A stretch of DNA of 64,000 nt from Parvularculaceae bacterium (GCA_013389105.1 JACADZ010000099.1:1-64000); one strand, 5' to 3'; positions 36,672-47,094 are shown, numbered from the stretch's first letter. The notes: generated from the letters alone by a model not told the origin. Program-made: numbers and translations.

Positions 36672-39138
36672 TGCCGGGCGCCTCGGCCTGGACTTCGCGG
36701 CGTTTCGCGCCGACAACCGCGGAGAGCGTGAGCAGGTTGCCGAGCATTTGAACAAGCTGGCGTTCGTTCTTCACCTCAAGATCGATCAGGAGCGTGACGA
36801 AATCCGTATCCTTGTCGCCGCTCATGTTGATGTTGGCGATCGAGACGCCATGACGGGCGATCACCCCGGCGACGTCGGACAAAACGCCGATCTCGTTGCG
36901 CACCTCGACTTCGATCTGCGCGAACCCGAACAGGTCGCCGCTGTCGCGATCCCAGCTCAAGTCGACCAGCCTGGACTCAGGCGGGTCGTCGCGCGCCCAC
37001 ACCTCGCAGGAGATGGCGTGCACCGCGAGCTGACCGCCCTCCTCGCGCACGCCAAGGATGCGCTCGCCCGGCACTGGCGAACAGCAGGTCGCCATCCGCA
37101 CCCTTGATCCGGCGGGGAGCCCGACGAGCGCCGCCTGCGGATCGAACTTGCGTCGCGCAGCGGGCCTGATCTCGCTCTCGGCCTCGATCACCGCTCCCGG
37201 ATAAGCCGCCGCCACGAGCGCTTTGACTTCGATCTTGCCTTCGCCGACCTTTGCGAGAACGTCTTCCACCCGCGTGGCCCTGAACTTCTTCAAGGCCGCC
37301 TTCAGGACTTTCGGAGAAAAATCGAGCTTGGCGCCGGCGAACGCCGCCTCGGCTCTCTTGCGTCCGATCTCGACTTTCTCCTCATGCCTCATGCGGTTCA
37401 CGCGCTTCTTCAGGGCCGCCTTGGCCCGGCCCGTGATCGCGAGCTTGTCGCCGTCGGGCGGGACCGGCGCGTTATCCGAGGTGTGGATCTCAACCACGTC
37501 GCCGTTCTTCAACGGCGTGCGCGGCGGCATCCAGATCTTGTTGATCTTAGCGCCGATCCAGCGGTCGCCGAGCGAGGAGTGAACCGCATAGGCGAAGTCG
37601 ATCGACGTCGCGCCCTTGGGCAACGAAATCAGTTGGCCCTTCGGCGTAAAGCAGAACACCTGATCGTGGAAAAGTTCGATCTTGGCGTGCTTGAGCGCCT
37701 CCTCCGGGTCGTCGCCCTGCTCCATCATTTCCGCGAGCCGGCGCGGCGTCTCATACGGGTCGTATTGCGCGCGCGGAAACAAGTAGTCCGGGGCGCCGCC
37801 GCTGTTGATGATGTCCTTGTACTGCCAGTGGGCCGCGACGCCGCGCTCCGCCAGTTCATGCATGTCGCGAGTGCGGATCTGGATCTCGATGCGCTGATGC
37901 TCGCCCCCGGGACGCGGCGGCCCGACCACGGCGGTATGAATCGAACGGTACCCGTTCGGCTTGGGCGAAGAGATGTAGTCGTCGAACTCTTCCGGCGCCA
38001 TACGCCAAAGGCCGTGAATGACGCCGAGCGCCCGATAGCAGTCTTCAACGCGATCGACGATGACGCGAAACGCATAGATGTCGGCGAGCTGCTCGAAACC
38101 GACATTCTTCAAGGTCATCTTTCGCCAGATCGAATAGGGCTTCTTCTCCCGGCTGTGGACCTCGACGCTGACTCCCGCCTTTTCAAGATTGGCGCGCAGG
38201 TCCTCGCCGAGCGCCGCGACCTTGGCGGCGGTGCTCTCTCTCAGCGCGGTCAGTTTTTCATTGATCGCTTGGTAGGCGACAGGGTTCAACTCTGCGAAGG
38301 AGAGGTTCTCGAGTTCCTCGCGGAACTTGTGAACCCCGATGCGGCCCGCGAGCGGCGCATAGATTTCCATCGTCTCCTGCGCGATGCGCGCCCGCTTTTC
38401 GGCGTTATCGAAGAAGTGGAGCGTGCGCATGTTGTGCAGTCGGTCGGCGAGCTTGACGAGCAGGATGCGCACGTCGTTCAGCATCGATACGACGAACTTG
38501 CGGAACTGCTCGAACTGCACCGCGTGATTGACCATCTCGGGCGGCGCGTCGCCGACGCCCGGTATTTTTCCAAGCTCGAACTTCGATAGCTTGGTGACGC
38601 CGTCGACAAGCCTTGCGATTTCTTCGCCGAAATACCGCTTGATGTCTTCGAGCGAGACGTCGGTATCCTCAACGACGTCGTGAAGGAGCGCTGTCGCGAC
38701 CGTGGCCGGATCCGCCCGGATGCCGGTCAGGATCTCCGCGACGGCGAGGGGGTGCGAGAAATAGGGGTCGCCGGATTTCCGCAGCTGCCCGCCATGCGCT
38801 TTCATGGCGAAGACATAGGCGCGGTTCAGAAGGTCCTCGTTCGCGTCAGGGTGATACCGCTTGACGAGATCCACGAGTTCAAACTGGCGGATGAACCCTA
38901 CCGGCCGAGCCGGGGGCGCCGACGGCGAAGCAGCCGGAACAGCCTCGAATGCATCAGCCGCCGCCGTTTGTCCATGAGCGCCAGCTTGCGACGGCGGCGC
39001 GCCCGCACCAGCGCCGAGCGCCGCTCCCGCTGTTGTCTCGACTTCTGCATGCGCAACCGAGGCGTCCGACCGCGAGGCCGCGCCGATCAACGACCTTGTC
39101 CCGACGGCGCCGTTATCATCGTGACGGTCGTCACGCAT
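36664..39138 (-). CDS. rsh: Bifunctional (p)ppGpp synthetase/hydrolase (RelA/SpoT, Rsh)
   Basis: HD domain HDVVEDTDVSLEDIKRYFG; KLADRLHNMRTL; synthetase region; TGS and ACT domains; start uncertain because of an Ala/Pro-rich N-terminal extension. Confidence 0.93.
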   Translation of the reverse strand: MRDDRHDDNGAVGTRSLIGAASRSDASVAHAEVETTAGAALGAGAGAPPSQAGAHGQTAAADAFEAVPAASPSAPPARPVGFIRQFELVDLVKRYHPDANEDLLNRAYVFAMKAHGGQLRKSGDPYFSHPLAVAEILTGIRADPATVATALLHDVVEDTDVSLEDIKRYFGEEIARLVDGVTKLSKFELGKIPGVGDAPPEMVNHAVQFEQFRKFVVSMLNDVRILLVKLADRLHNMRTLHFFDNAEKRARIAQETMEIYAPLAGRIGVHKFREELENLSFAELNPVAYQAINEKLTALRESTAAKVAALGEDLRANLEKAGVSVEVHSREKKPYSIWRKMTLKNVGFEQLADIYAFRVIVDRVEDCYRALGVIHGLWRMAPEEFDDYISSPKPNGYRSIHTAVVGPPRPGGEHQRIEIQIRTRDMHELAERGVAAHWQYKDIINSGGAPDYLFPRAQYDPYETPRRLAEMMEQGDDPEEALKHAKIELFHDQVFCFTPKGQLISLPKGATSIDFAYAVHSSLGDRWIGAKINKIWMPPRTPLKNGDVVEIHTSDNAPVPPDGDKLAITGRAKAALKKRVNRMRHEEKVEIGRKRAEAAFAGAKLDFSPKVLKAALKKFRATRVEDVLAKVGEGKIEVKALVAAAYPGAVIEAESEIRPAARRKFDPQAALVGLPAGSRVRMATCCSPVPGERILGVREEGGQLAVHAISCEVWARDDPPESRLVDLSWDRDSGDLFGFAQIEVEVRNEIGVLSDVAGVIARHGVSIANINMSGDKDTDFVTLLIDLEVKNERQLVQMLGNLLTLSAVVGAKRREVQAEAPGNE

Positions 39139-39163
39139 CGCACTCGCTTACGCTCCTTAGGGC

Positions 39164-39526
39164 TCACCCCTTGGGCAGCGACTGGGGGGTCGTCATGCCG
39201 GAAACCTTCAGGGCCCTGACATATTCTTCTTCAGTAACCTTGTCGAATTCGGGGGCGTCCACGCGCTCGGAGGCCGAGGCTTCCTCGCCCTGCTCGGCGT
39301 CAATCTGCTTCTGGAGCGAGCTGATGAGATCCTCTTCGAGCGCGGCAGGCTTGAGTCCGCCGTCGGCGATCTCACGCAAGGCGACGACCGGATTCTTGTC
39401 GCGGTCGCGATCGACCATCAACTCGGCGCCCGAGGACAGAAGCCGCGCCCGGTGCGCGGACAAAAGCACGAGCTCGAAACGGTTCGGAACCTTTTCGACG
39501 CAGTCTTCTACGGTGACGCGAGCCAT
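39164..39526 (-). CDS. rpoZ: RNA polymerase omega subunit
   Basis: [33 protein letters not shown]...[12 protein letters not shown]. Confidence 0.95.
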   Translation of the reverse strand: MARVTVEDCVEKVPNRFELVLLSAHRARLLSSGAELMVDRDRDKNPVVALREIADGGLKPAALEEDLISSLQKQIDAEQGEEASASERVDAPEFDKVTEEEYVRALKVSGMTTPQSLPKG

Positions 39527-39626
39527 TGAAACTCCTGAGGATCGGGAAACAAGTCACATATGCCGCCGGGGCGCGGAAGACAACTGTTGCAGCGCAATAT
39601 GGCGATCCCGCGAGGCGGTCATCCCC

Positions 39627-40115
39627 CTAGATTGGCCTCGCCCGGACCGCCGAAAGGCGCGACAGAAGCGCCCGGGCCGTCGCGCCGCTGACCGGGTGCC
39701 GCCATTCGGGAGCGATCTCGGCCAGGGGAGCCAGCACGAAATCCCGGTCGGAGAGGCGCGGATGCGGGAGTTCGAGCAGGGATTTAGGGGTCCGCATCCA
39801 GATCCGGCCGTCAAAGTCGAGGAGGTCGAGGTCAAGGGTTCTTGGCGCGTTCCGCCGACCCTGGCGTCGCCCGAAGCCAGCCTCGATGCCATTGAGGGCC
39901 GCGAGAAGCGCCTTGGGCCCAAGATCGACCGAGACTGCCGCCGCCGCATTCACAAAGGGGGGATCGCTTTCGTTCGGCCAGGCCGGAGAACGATACAGCG
40001 AGGAGGCGCGTTCCAGGCGGCCGAGCCGGCCAAGCGCCTCGATCGCGCGCCGCACGAGGTCCTCGGGCGGCTGTCCGAGGAACGGCAGGCTGGAGCCTAA
40101 TCCCACGAGAATCAT
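39627..40115 (-). CDS. folK: 2-amino-4-hydroxy-6-hydroxymethyldihydropteridine diphosphokinase
   Basis: GLGSSLPF; NAAAAVSVDLGPKALLAALNGIEAGFGR; RNAPRTLDLDLLDF; LPHPRLSDRDFVLAPLAEI. Confidence 0.93.
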   Translation of the reverse strand: MILVGLGSSLPFLGQPPEDLVRRAIEALGRLGRLERASSLYRSPAWPNESDPPFVNAAAAVSVDLGPKALLAALNGIEAGFGRRQGRRNAPRTLDLDLLDFDGRIWMRTPKSLLELPHPRLSDRDFVLAPLAEIAPEWRHPVSGATARALLSRLSAVRARPI

Positions 40116-40189
40116 GTATTTAAGGCGCAGCGCTCAGGCGGATCGCAACCATAGTTGGGCGCGCCTCCATTTTTGAAAGGGATGAGATC

Positions 40190-40813
40190 ATGGCTGGGTT
40201 TCTGGGTCTTCGGGCGAACGAGAAAACCGCGCTCTTCATCGACGGCGCCAATCTCTACAAGGCTGCCCGAAACCTAGGTTTCGACATGGATTACAAGGCG
40301 CTGCTGGCCAAATCACAGGACGCCTGCATGCTGGTGCGCGCGTATTATTACACCGCGATCCAGGAGGACAAAACGCAGGATTATTCCCCGCTTCGACCCC
40401 TGGTCGATTGGCTCGACTATAACGGCTACACAATGGTGACCAAGCTGTCGCGGGAATACACCGACGCGACCGGCAAGCGGCGATTCAAAGGCTCGATCGA
40501 CATCGAACTCGCCGTCGACATGATGGCCCTCGCCCCGAAGCTCGATCACATCGTCCTCTTCACCGGCAATGGCGACTTCCGGCGCGCCATCGAGGCGCTG
40601 CAGCAATCCGGGGTCCGCGTGACAGTCGTTTCTACGGTCAAGTCGCAGCCGCCCATGGCGTCCGATGAACTTCGTCGTCAGGCCGATCGATTTATCGATC
40701 TCGCCGATCTGGAGAACGTCATCGGCCGCGCCGCCCAGCCTCGCAAACCGCGGCCGACGGACGACGACCCAGATGACGATCTCGACGACGATTACGACGA
40801 GGACGTCGATTGA
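40190..40813 (+). CDS. NYN-domain (LabA/DUF88-like) protein with acidic C-terminal tail
   Basis: TALFIDGANLYKAARNLGFDMDYKALL; KGSIDIELAVDMMALAPKLDHIVLFTGNGDF; C-terminus DDDPDDDLDDDYDEDVD. Confidence 0.9.
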   Translation: MAGFLGLRANEKTALFIDGANLYKAARNLGFDMDYKALLAKSQDACMLVRAYYYTAIQEDKTQDYSPLRPLVDWLDYNGYTMVTKLSREYTDATGKRRFKGSIDIELAVDMMALAPKLDHIVLFTGNGDFRRAIEALQQSGVRVTVVSTVKSQPPMASDELRRQADRFIDLADLENVIGRAAQPRKPRPTDDDPDDDLDDDYDEDVD

Positions 40814-41487
40814 CGGCGGCGCGGCGCATGGCCGCCGAGCACGCCGCCGAACCCGGCAAGGCGTGCCCATTGTGCTCGCGACTGGTCGGCTACCGGGCCA
40901 GCAACGCCGCGACCCATGCCGACTGGTTCAACGGCGCGGTGCCGTCGTTCGGGGACCCCAGAGCCCGTCTCCTCGTGGTCGGGCTGGCGCCCGGCGTTCA
41001 GGGGGCGAACCGCACCGGCCGGCCCTTCACCGGGGACTATGCCGGAGTCCTCCTCTACAATACTCTCGCGAAGTTCGGCTTTGTGCAGGGAACCTATGAC
41101 GCCCGGCCCGACGACGGGGTCGAGTTGCGCGACGCCATGATCACCAACGCCGTGCGCTGCGCCCCGCCGGAAAACAAACCGACCCCCGCCGAGATCGCGT
41201 CATGCCGGCCGTTCCTCGCTGCGCGCCTGTCGAGCCTGCCCCGGCTGCGCGCTGTGGTCTGCCTCGGGCGCATCGCCCATGATTCGACTGTCGTCGCCCT
41301 CGGCCTCAGGAAGGCCGCCACGGTCTTCGCCCATGGCGCAAGGCACCGGGCCGACGGGTTGACGCTCTTCGACAGCTATCACTGCTCGCGCTACAACACG
41401 AACACCGGACGGCTGACCGAGGCGATGTTCGAAGACGTTTTCGCCGCCGTGCGCGGCCATTTGGACGGCGCCCGCCCGATCGACTAA
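40810..41487 (+). CDS. Uracil-DNA glycosylase, family 5 (UdgB-like)
   Basis: CPLCSRLVGYR; LLVVGLAPGVQGANRTGRPFTGDYAGVLLY; DAMITNAVRCAPPENKPTPAEI; ATG at 40828 is an alternative start. Confidence 0.88.
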   Translation: MTAARRMAAEHAAEPGKACPLCSRLVGYRASNAATHADWFNGAVPSFGDPRARLLVVGLAPGVQGANRTGRPFTGDYAGVLLYNTLAKFGFVQGTYDARPDDGVELRDAMITNAVRCAPPENKPTPAEIASCRPFLAARLSSLPRLRAVVCLGRIAHDSTVVALGLRKAATVFAHGARHRADGLTLFDSYHCSRYNTNTGRLTEAMFEDVFAAVRGHLDGARPID

Positions 41488-41508
41488 GAACCGAAACCGG
41501 AGGCGATC

Positions 41509-41982
41509 ATGACCCGGAACTGGGGACTGCCGCAAAAGCCGGACGGCGCCGGCTTCAGGCGCGCGCGCTCGGAGAACCCGGTCGCCACCCTGTCGCTTTC
41601 CGTCGTCTACGGGGCCATCGGCGCGGCTGTCGCCGCCATCAGCTTCAACGAAGCGCGCGACCTGATCGTCGGCCTCTTCCGCGGTCCGTCGCTCATCGCG
41701 GCGATCGTCGCCGGCGGCTTCGGCTGCTGGGCCTATGTCTGGCTCGCGCGACCGCGCTTTGCCGCGCATTTCACCGGAAAGGGCGACGCCTTTTCGGACC
41801 TCCTGCGCTTTTACGTCGTCGGCGCGCTCGTCCTTGCCGCGCTGTTCGGGGCGGCCAAAGGAGCCGAACTCCTCGGAGTCAATCTGCTGAGCGTCCTGCT
41901 CTTGTGCATCGCCGGCGGGGCCGGGGCGGCGGCCGCGTTCCAGACCGTCCTTGCCTTCGTGCCTAATTACGCCAGCCGGTAG
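41509..41982 (+). CDS. Hypothetical membrane protein
   Basis: Predicted TM segments by hydrophobicity; SD-like GGAGGCGATC before the ATG. Confidence 0.65.
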   Translation: MTRNWGLPQKPDGAGFRRARSENPVATLSLSVVYGAIGAAVAAISFNEARDLIVGLFRGPSLIAAIVAGGFGCWAYVWLARPRFAAHFTGKGDAFSDLLRFYVVGALVLAALFGAAKGAELLGVNLLSVLLLCIAGGAGAAAAFQTVLAFVPNYASR

Positions 41983-42183
41983 TCAATTCGTCTCCTGACG
42001 ATGATCCCCGGTCTCTGCGTCCTCGCCCGCTATCTCGTCTGTCGGAATCGCATAGCCGCCGCTGAGCCAGCGATGAAGGTCGATATCGGCGCATCGCTTT
42101 GAACAGAACGGCGCATAGGGAGCTGCGGCGACCTTGCTGCAGATCGGGCAGCGCGGCGTCCCGGAGTCATTCGACGAGGTCAA
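41983..42183 (-). CDS. yacG: DNA gyrase inhibitor / zinc-binding YacG family
   Basis: [41 protein letters not shown] start at 42183 inferred from overlap with the RNase G-like stop. Confidence 0.88.
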   Translation of the reverse strand: MTSSNDSGTPRCPICSKVAAAPYAPFCSKRCADIDLHRWLSGGYAIPTDEIAGEDAETGDHRQETN

Positions 42184-43348
42184 AATCGCGCCTCCCCAGA
42201 TGGTCGCGGGCTTCGATCGCGAAGCGGCCGCCGTGGCGCTGCAACAGGCGATCCCGCCATTGCGGCCGCTCGACCGCCAGATAGTCCGCGAGCTCGCGGC
42301 CGGCAAGGAGCGTTGGTCGCGCTTTCGGAAGCCGGCGAAGCTTTGATTCAAGGGCGCGGATCGCCGCCTTGGCCTGCCAGTCGAGCGTAAAGCGGCGCCC
42401 CGGTCGCGGGCGGGCGCCATCCGGCTCGCTCGCCTGCTCGAGAAGAGACCGGCGGCGGCGCGGCGCGGTCAGGTCGAGCAATCCGTCGGCGGACAAAACG
42501 CCCAGTCGATACTCATAGCCGCCGCGCGGGGCCTCGGCGAGCCGCCTCAGAAGCGTCAGGCGGGCCTGTTTCCCTTTCGGCGCAATGAAATCGACCATGA
42601 TGCGGCCGCCGATCGCCCGTCGAGAAAGTTCCAGAAAAACCACGTTCGCAGCCGCTGCGTTCACAAGGTCGCCGGCGCTGGGGCGTCCTTCGGCGGCGGC
42701 GCCTGCATCGACGTCGACGACGGCGCCGCCTTCGGTTTCGTCCACCGTGAGGCGCGCGCCGCCCGGCAAGGCGACCGTCCTCTCGAGCGCACGGTCGAGC
42801 GCGTCATTGATCGTATCGGCAAAATCGGGGTCATCACGCAATGTCGCATCGGGCGGCAGCGCGGCGGCCGCCTCGAGAGAGACGGCCTCGACGCGGTCGA
42901 GTTCGCAGACGTGGAGGGCGCGCAGGGCGAGCATCGCCGCACTCGTGGGGTTCATGAGGCCGCGAGCCTGCGCCGCGCGCGCCTCGATCGCGGCCCGCTG
43001 TTCCGGCGAAAGGCCCTCTCCCCATGCTCTCGAAACGAGGGCGCCCTTCCTGCCGAGCGGCGGACGGCGCACCGCGACGAGGAGCCGCTCTCCCTCGACC
43101 GGCGCGGCCGCGCCCTCGGCCAGCGCCAGAAAGGCGTCGCGATCGGCGCCGATGTCGATGAACGCGCCGTGCAACCCGGTCGACGTCCTGGCGACACGCC
43201 CGCAAAAGATGTCGCCGGCCTCGGGGGCCCGTTTCAGGGATTCATCGCCGGGCGCCGGGCCGAACCAGAATTCGACGATGTCGTCGCCCTCGAGCCGCAC
43301 CGCTCTCGTCTCGGCGACCCCGCAGTCGAGGACGACCCGCCGGATCAC
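42167..43348 (-). CDS. Ribonuclease E/G family protein
   Basis: S1-like [52 protein letters not shown] start overlapping the maf stop by 4 nt. Confidence 0.85.
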   Translation of the reverse strand: MIRRVVLDCGVAETRAVRLEGDDIVEFWFGPAPGDESLKRAPEAGDIFCGRVARTSTGLHGAFIDIGADRDAFLALAEGAAAPVEGERLLVAVRRPPLGRKGALVSRAWGEGLSPEQRAAIEARAAQARGLMNPTSAAMLALRALHVCELDRVEAVSLEAAAALPPDATLRDDPDFADTINDALDRALERTVALPGGARLTVDETEGGAVVDVDAGAAAEGRPSAGDLVNAAAANVVFLELSRRAIGGRIMVDFIAPKGKQARLTLLRRLAEAPRGGYEYRLGVLSADGLLDLTAPRRRRSLLEQASEPDGARPRPGRRFTLDWQAKAAIRALESKLRRLPKARPTLLAGRELADYLAVERPQWRDRLLQRHGGRFAIEARDHLGRRDFDLVE

Positions 43349-43920
43349 GCGACGCCCGCGCCCCTCAAAATTCCGGCGGTTTCGTAGAGCGGCAGGCCGA
43401 CGATGTTGGAATAGGATCCAATGATCGTTATGACGTAGGCGGAGAACCTGCCCTGTATCGCGTAGCCGCCCGCCTTGCCGCGCCACTCCCCGGAGGCGAG
43501 ATAGTCCTCGATCTCGGCCGCCGCGAGCCGCTTGACCTTGACGCGCGTTTCAACGAGACGCTCGATAAGGCGTTGATCGGGCATGGCGAGAGCGACAGCC
43601 GTGTGCACGCGGTGCGCGCGCCCGCTCATGAGGGCGAGGCAGCCGCGCGCCTCCTCCTCGGTCTCCGCCTTGGGCAGGATGCGGCGACCGCACGAGACGA
43701 CGGTGTCGGCGGCCAGGACGGCCGCCCCTCGGCGCTTAAATGCAACCGCCGCCGCTTTTTCCCGCGCCAAACGCTGCGCATGCAGCCCCGGGAGTTCGCC
43801 CGGCCTCACGCTCTCATCGATATCAGCCGAAACGATTTCCGAGGGAACAATGGCGATTTGCGCGAGAAGGTCTTTGCGTCGCGGGCTTGCGCTCGCCAGG
43901 ATGAACCCGCGCGCGGCCAC
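43345..43920 (-). CDS. maf: Maf-like nucleotide pyrophosphatase
   Basis: FILASASPRRKDLLAQIAI; AADTVVSCGRRILPKAETEEEARGCLALMSGRAHRVHT. Confidence 0.94.
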   Translation of the reverse strand: MAARGFILASASPRRKDLLAQIAIVPSEIVSADIDESVRPGELPGLHAQRLAREKAAAVAFKRRGAAVLAADTVVSCGRRILPKAETEEEARGCLALMSGRAHRVHTAVALAMPDQRLIERLVETRVKVKRLAAAEIEDYLASGEWRGKAGGYAIQGRFSAYVITIIGSYSNIVGLPLYETAGILRGAGVA

Positions 43921-43923
43921 GGC

Positions 43924-44142
43924 CTATTTGAAGCGGAAGGTGACGCGGCCCTTGGTGAGGTCGTAGGGCGACATTTCGACGAGCACCTTGTCGCCGGCGA
44001 GGACGCGAATGCGGTTCTTTCGCATCTTGCCTGCCGTGTGAGCGATGATCTCGTGACCGTTTTCGAGTTTGACGCGGAAATTGGCGTTGGGCAGCAGCTC
44101 CTCGACCGTGCCTTCAAATTCCAGCAATTCTTCTTTCGCCAT
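43924..44142 (-). CDS. infA: Translation initiation factor IF-1
   Basis: [72 protein letters not shown]. Confidence 0.97.
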   Translation of the reverse strand: MAKEELLEFEGTVEELLPNANFRVKLENGHEIIAHTAGKMRKNRIRVLAGDKVLVEMSPYDLTKGRVTFRFK

Positions 44143-44572
44143 TCGCTCGCCTATGGGCCTTTTCTTCCGCGCCGGCCGCGGGGGCGGCCCTTAAAGTCGG
44201 GCCGGAAAATGAGCGTGACGGCGGCCAAAATCAAGGCTTGTGATCAAGCTGACGATACCGCGAACGAGATCGAACATCCTCGCCCAGAACTCGCCCGGCG
44301 AGACGCCCATGGTCGCGAAGAACATCCCAACCCGCACGCTTGCAACCGCAAGCCGGATCGCCGTCCGGCGCGGCCGAGGTCCTAGAACCGTGGAGGAAGG
44401 GAAGATTTCGTCATGACGCCCTGATGCTCTGCAATCGGATGGAGAATAAGGCGCGGCGCCAGCGGCCGAAAGGCTGGCCACGCTTGGGCGGCACAGGCCC
44501 GGTTTCAGTATTTTGGTTTCTGTGTTATCCTTCGCGCGGAGAAAGGTAGGGAAGACGGCGGGAAGACAGACA

Positions 44573-45499
44573 ATGAAGGGGCTCCTGATAGCGTTGTCAT
44601 TCCTGGTTCTTGCCTCTGCGCCGGCGGCCGCCGCCGATGTGAAGGGCGCCGCCGATTATCCGGGCATTGGCCGCTTCGCCGGGAGCGAAGTCACCGGCTA
44701 CGAGGTGCGGGATTTCGACGCCGAGGTCGTGCAGGCCACGGCGTTCAAGCAGGGCAAGCCGGTCGACGCGCGCACGGTGCAAGGCAAGGTCACGCGCATC
44801 GCCTATAAGGCGCCCGATGGGGCGTCCATGCTCGAAGTCTTCGCAAATTATCGCAATAAAGCCGCCGCGGCCGGCTTTGAAATCCTGCTCGACTGCGAGA
44901 CCGATGTCTGCGGCGGCATGGACTTTGCCGCCGCCGTCAGACTTCTGCCCATTCCTCAGATGTGGTTCGACGGCTTCAACTACCGCTATCTCTCGGCGCG
45001 CCGGAGGGCCGGCGCTTCGGGGCCCGAGGCTTGGGTGGTCGTTGTGACGAGCCAGAACAACGACACTGTCTACACCCAGGCGACGGTCGTCGAACTCGGC
45101 GCGCTTGAAAACAAGATGATCGACGCCGCTGCGATGAAAAAGGGTCTGAAAGAAGAGGGCCGCATTGCGCTCTATGGCGTCTACTTCGACACCGCGAAGG
45201 CGGACGTGAAGCCGGAATCAGCGCCCACGCTCGCCGAAATCGCGAAGCTGCTGAAGGGCGATGGATCGCTCACGACCGTCTACATTGTCGGGCACACGGA
45301 CAGCCAGGGCGGCTATGACTATAATATCGACCTCTCGCGCCGCAGGGCCGCGGCCATCGCCGCGGAGCTGGTCTCAAAGCACGGAGTCGCCGCGGGAAGG
45401 CTCAAGACCGCCGGAGTCGGATTCCTGGCGCCGATTGCGTCAAACGCCACGGAAGACGGTCGCGCCCTGAACCGGCGCACGGAACTTGTGGTCCCGTGA
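44573..45499 (+). CDS. DUF4892-like / OmpA-domain outer membrane protein
   Basis: Signal peptide MKGLLIALSFLVLASAPAAAA; DVKGAADYPGIGRFAGSEVTGYEVRDFD; C-terminal OmpA motif VYIVGHTDSQGGYDYNIDLSRRRAAAIAAEL. Confidence 0.88.
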   Translation: MKGLLIALSFLVLASAPAAAADVKGAADYPGIGRFAGSEVTGYEVRDFDAEVVQATAFKQGKPVDARTVQGKVTRIAYKAPDGASMLEVFANYRNKAAAAGFEILLDCETDVCGGMDFAAAVRLLPIPQMWFDGFNYRYLSARRRAGASGPEAWVVVVTSQNNDTVYTQATVVELGALENKMIDAAAMKKGLKEEGRIALYGVYFDTAKADVKPESAPTLAEIAKLLKGDGSLTTVYIVGHTDSQGGYDYNIDLSRRRAAAIAAELVSKHGVAAGRLKTAGVGFLAPIASNATEDGRALNRRTELVVP

Positions 45500-45624
45500 G
45501 CTGAGCGCTTCAAGCCGGCCGTCAAACCCGGACGACGCCGTTGTTGCAGTTGCGCAGGCTTGTCGGTGGCGGGCCGTCATCGAAAGCATGCCCCTGACGG
45601 CCGTCGCATCGCGCGCAATGTTGC

Positions 45625-46056
45625 TTAGTACGCGGGACGATCAAAAAGTGCCTTGAATCGCCTTGCGAGGCGCTCGGAAAGGTCTTCGCGCACGGCGCGA
45701 TAAGCTGCGAGGATCGCTTCTCTTCCGCCCGCCGAGCCTGACGGGTTCTCAATGTTCCAGACCTCAACGTTCGCGCCGGGTCGACGCTTGCGGACCTCCT
45801 CGGCCGCCTGTGGCGTCAACGCCACCACGACGTCGAAGTCCTCCAGGCGCACCTGATCGAGCGTCTTTGGTTCATGGCCGGCGATGGCGAGCCCGACCTC
45901 GCCCAGCGCCGCCTCCACGAACGGATCGAGCGCGCCTTCATAAACGCCGGCGGAATCGATCCTGAGCGCACTCCCCGCCTCGGCCTTGAGCAGGGCCGCC
46001 GCCATCGGCGAGCGCACCGAATTCATATTGCACACGAAAAGAACCGAGCCTGTCAT
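45625..46056 (-). CDS. Low-molecular-weight protein-tyrosine phosphatase / arsenate reductase-like
   Basis: VLFVCNMNSVRSPMAAALLKAEAG P-loop. Confidence 0.92.
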   Translation of the reverse strand: MTGSVLFVCNMNSVRSPMAAALLKAEAGSALRIDSAGVYEGALDPFVEAALGEVGLAIAGHEPKTLDQVRLEDFDVVVALTPQAAEEVRKRRPGANVEVWNIENPSGSAGGREAILAAYRAVREDLSERLARRFKALFDRPAY

Positions 46057-46057
46057 G

Positions 46058-46546
46058 TCAGCGCATGTGGAAGCTGCAGATGAGCGTGAAAAGTCGTCGC
46101 GCGGTGTTCTGATCTAGCTCGACCTTGTCTCTCAGCCGCTCGCTCAGGATGTCCGAGCCTTCGTTGTGCATGGCGCGGCGGGCCATGTCGACGGTTTCGA
46201 TCTGGGCCGGGGCGGCGTTGCGGATAGCCTCGTAATAGCTCTCGCACAACATGAAGTAGTCCTTGATGATCTTGCGAAATGGCGTCAGCGACAGATGGAT
46301 CTGCCCGAGCGGGGCGCCGCCCTCGCGCTTCACCTCGAAGACGAGGCGCTGTTCGATGATCGAGAGGCGCAGCTCGAACGGCCCTTCGCCGGCGCCGGCA
46401 GGGGCGAAGTGGTTTTCTTCCAGCAGATCGTAAATCGCGACCTTGCGTTCGTGTTCGATATCGGCGGTCGCGCGCGCAAGGCTGCGCTCGTCAAGCTCAA
46501 TCTTGACGATTCGGCGCGTCGGCTTCTGATCGCCGTTACCGGACAA
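46058..46546 (-). CDS. UPF0262 family protein
   Basis: RIVKIELDERSLARATADIEHERKVAIYDLLEENHF; LTPFRKIIKDYFMLCESYYEAIRNA. Confidence 0.93.
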   Translation of the reverse strand: MSGNGDQKPTRRIVKIELDERSLARATADIEHERKVAIYDLLEENHFAPAGAGEGPFELRLSIIEQRLVFEVKREGGAPLGQIHLSLTPFRKIIKDYFMLCESYYEAIRNAAPAQIETVDMARRAMHNEGSDILSERLRDKVELDQNTARRLFTLICSFHMR

Positions 46547-46641
46547 TTTTCCTCACCTCGATTGGTCTCGAGGGTCATAGCCCGGTTTTCTCGGGCTCGT
46601 CACGTAGTGGACCCGCGGGCAAGGGCGTTTATATTGACGGA

Positions 46642-47094
46642 ATGGAGCTCGTCGCCATCACGCCGGCTGGCAGACCGGAAAGAAACGTCGGCGACATCCC
46701 CGCCGCGATTGAGCAGACCTTCGACCAGACCCGCAGCCTGTATCAGCGCACGGGCTACGCGAAGCCATGGGTCAGCTATATCGGCGTCTCAGGCGGCCGC
46801 GCCGTCGGGCTCGGGGCCTTCAAGTCGGCGCCGAAGGGCGGCCGCGTCGAAATCGCCTACATGACCGCGCCCGAGTTCGAAAACCGCGGCTTCGCCGCAG
46901 CCATCGCGCGCGAACTTGTCGCCCTCGCTCGCCGCGCCGCGCCGCTCATCGACATTCGCGCGCAGACCCTGCCCGAGGAGAACGCCTCGGTGTCCATCCT
47001 GAAGAAGCTGGGCTTCGAGTTCGCCGGAAACGTTCAGCATCCGGAAGATGGCCCCGTATGGGAGTGGTCTCTGAGCGACTGGAAACGGTCCTAG
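46642..47094 (+). CDS. GNAT-family N-acetyltransferase
   Basis: [43 protein letters not shown]. Confidence 0.88.
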   Translation: MELVAITPAGRPERNVGDIPAAIEQTFDQTRSLYQRTGYAKPWVSYIGVSGGRAVGLGAFKSAPKGGRVEIAYMTAPEFENRGFAAAIARELVALARRAAPLIDIRAQTLPEENASVSILKKLGFEFAGNVQHPEDGPVWEWSLSDWKRS

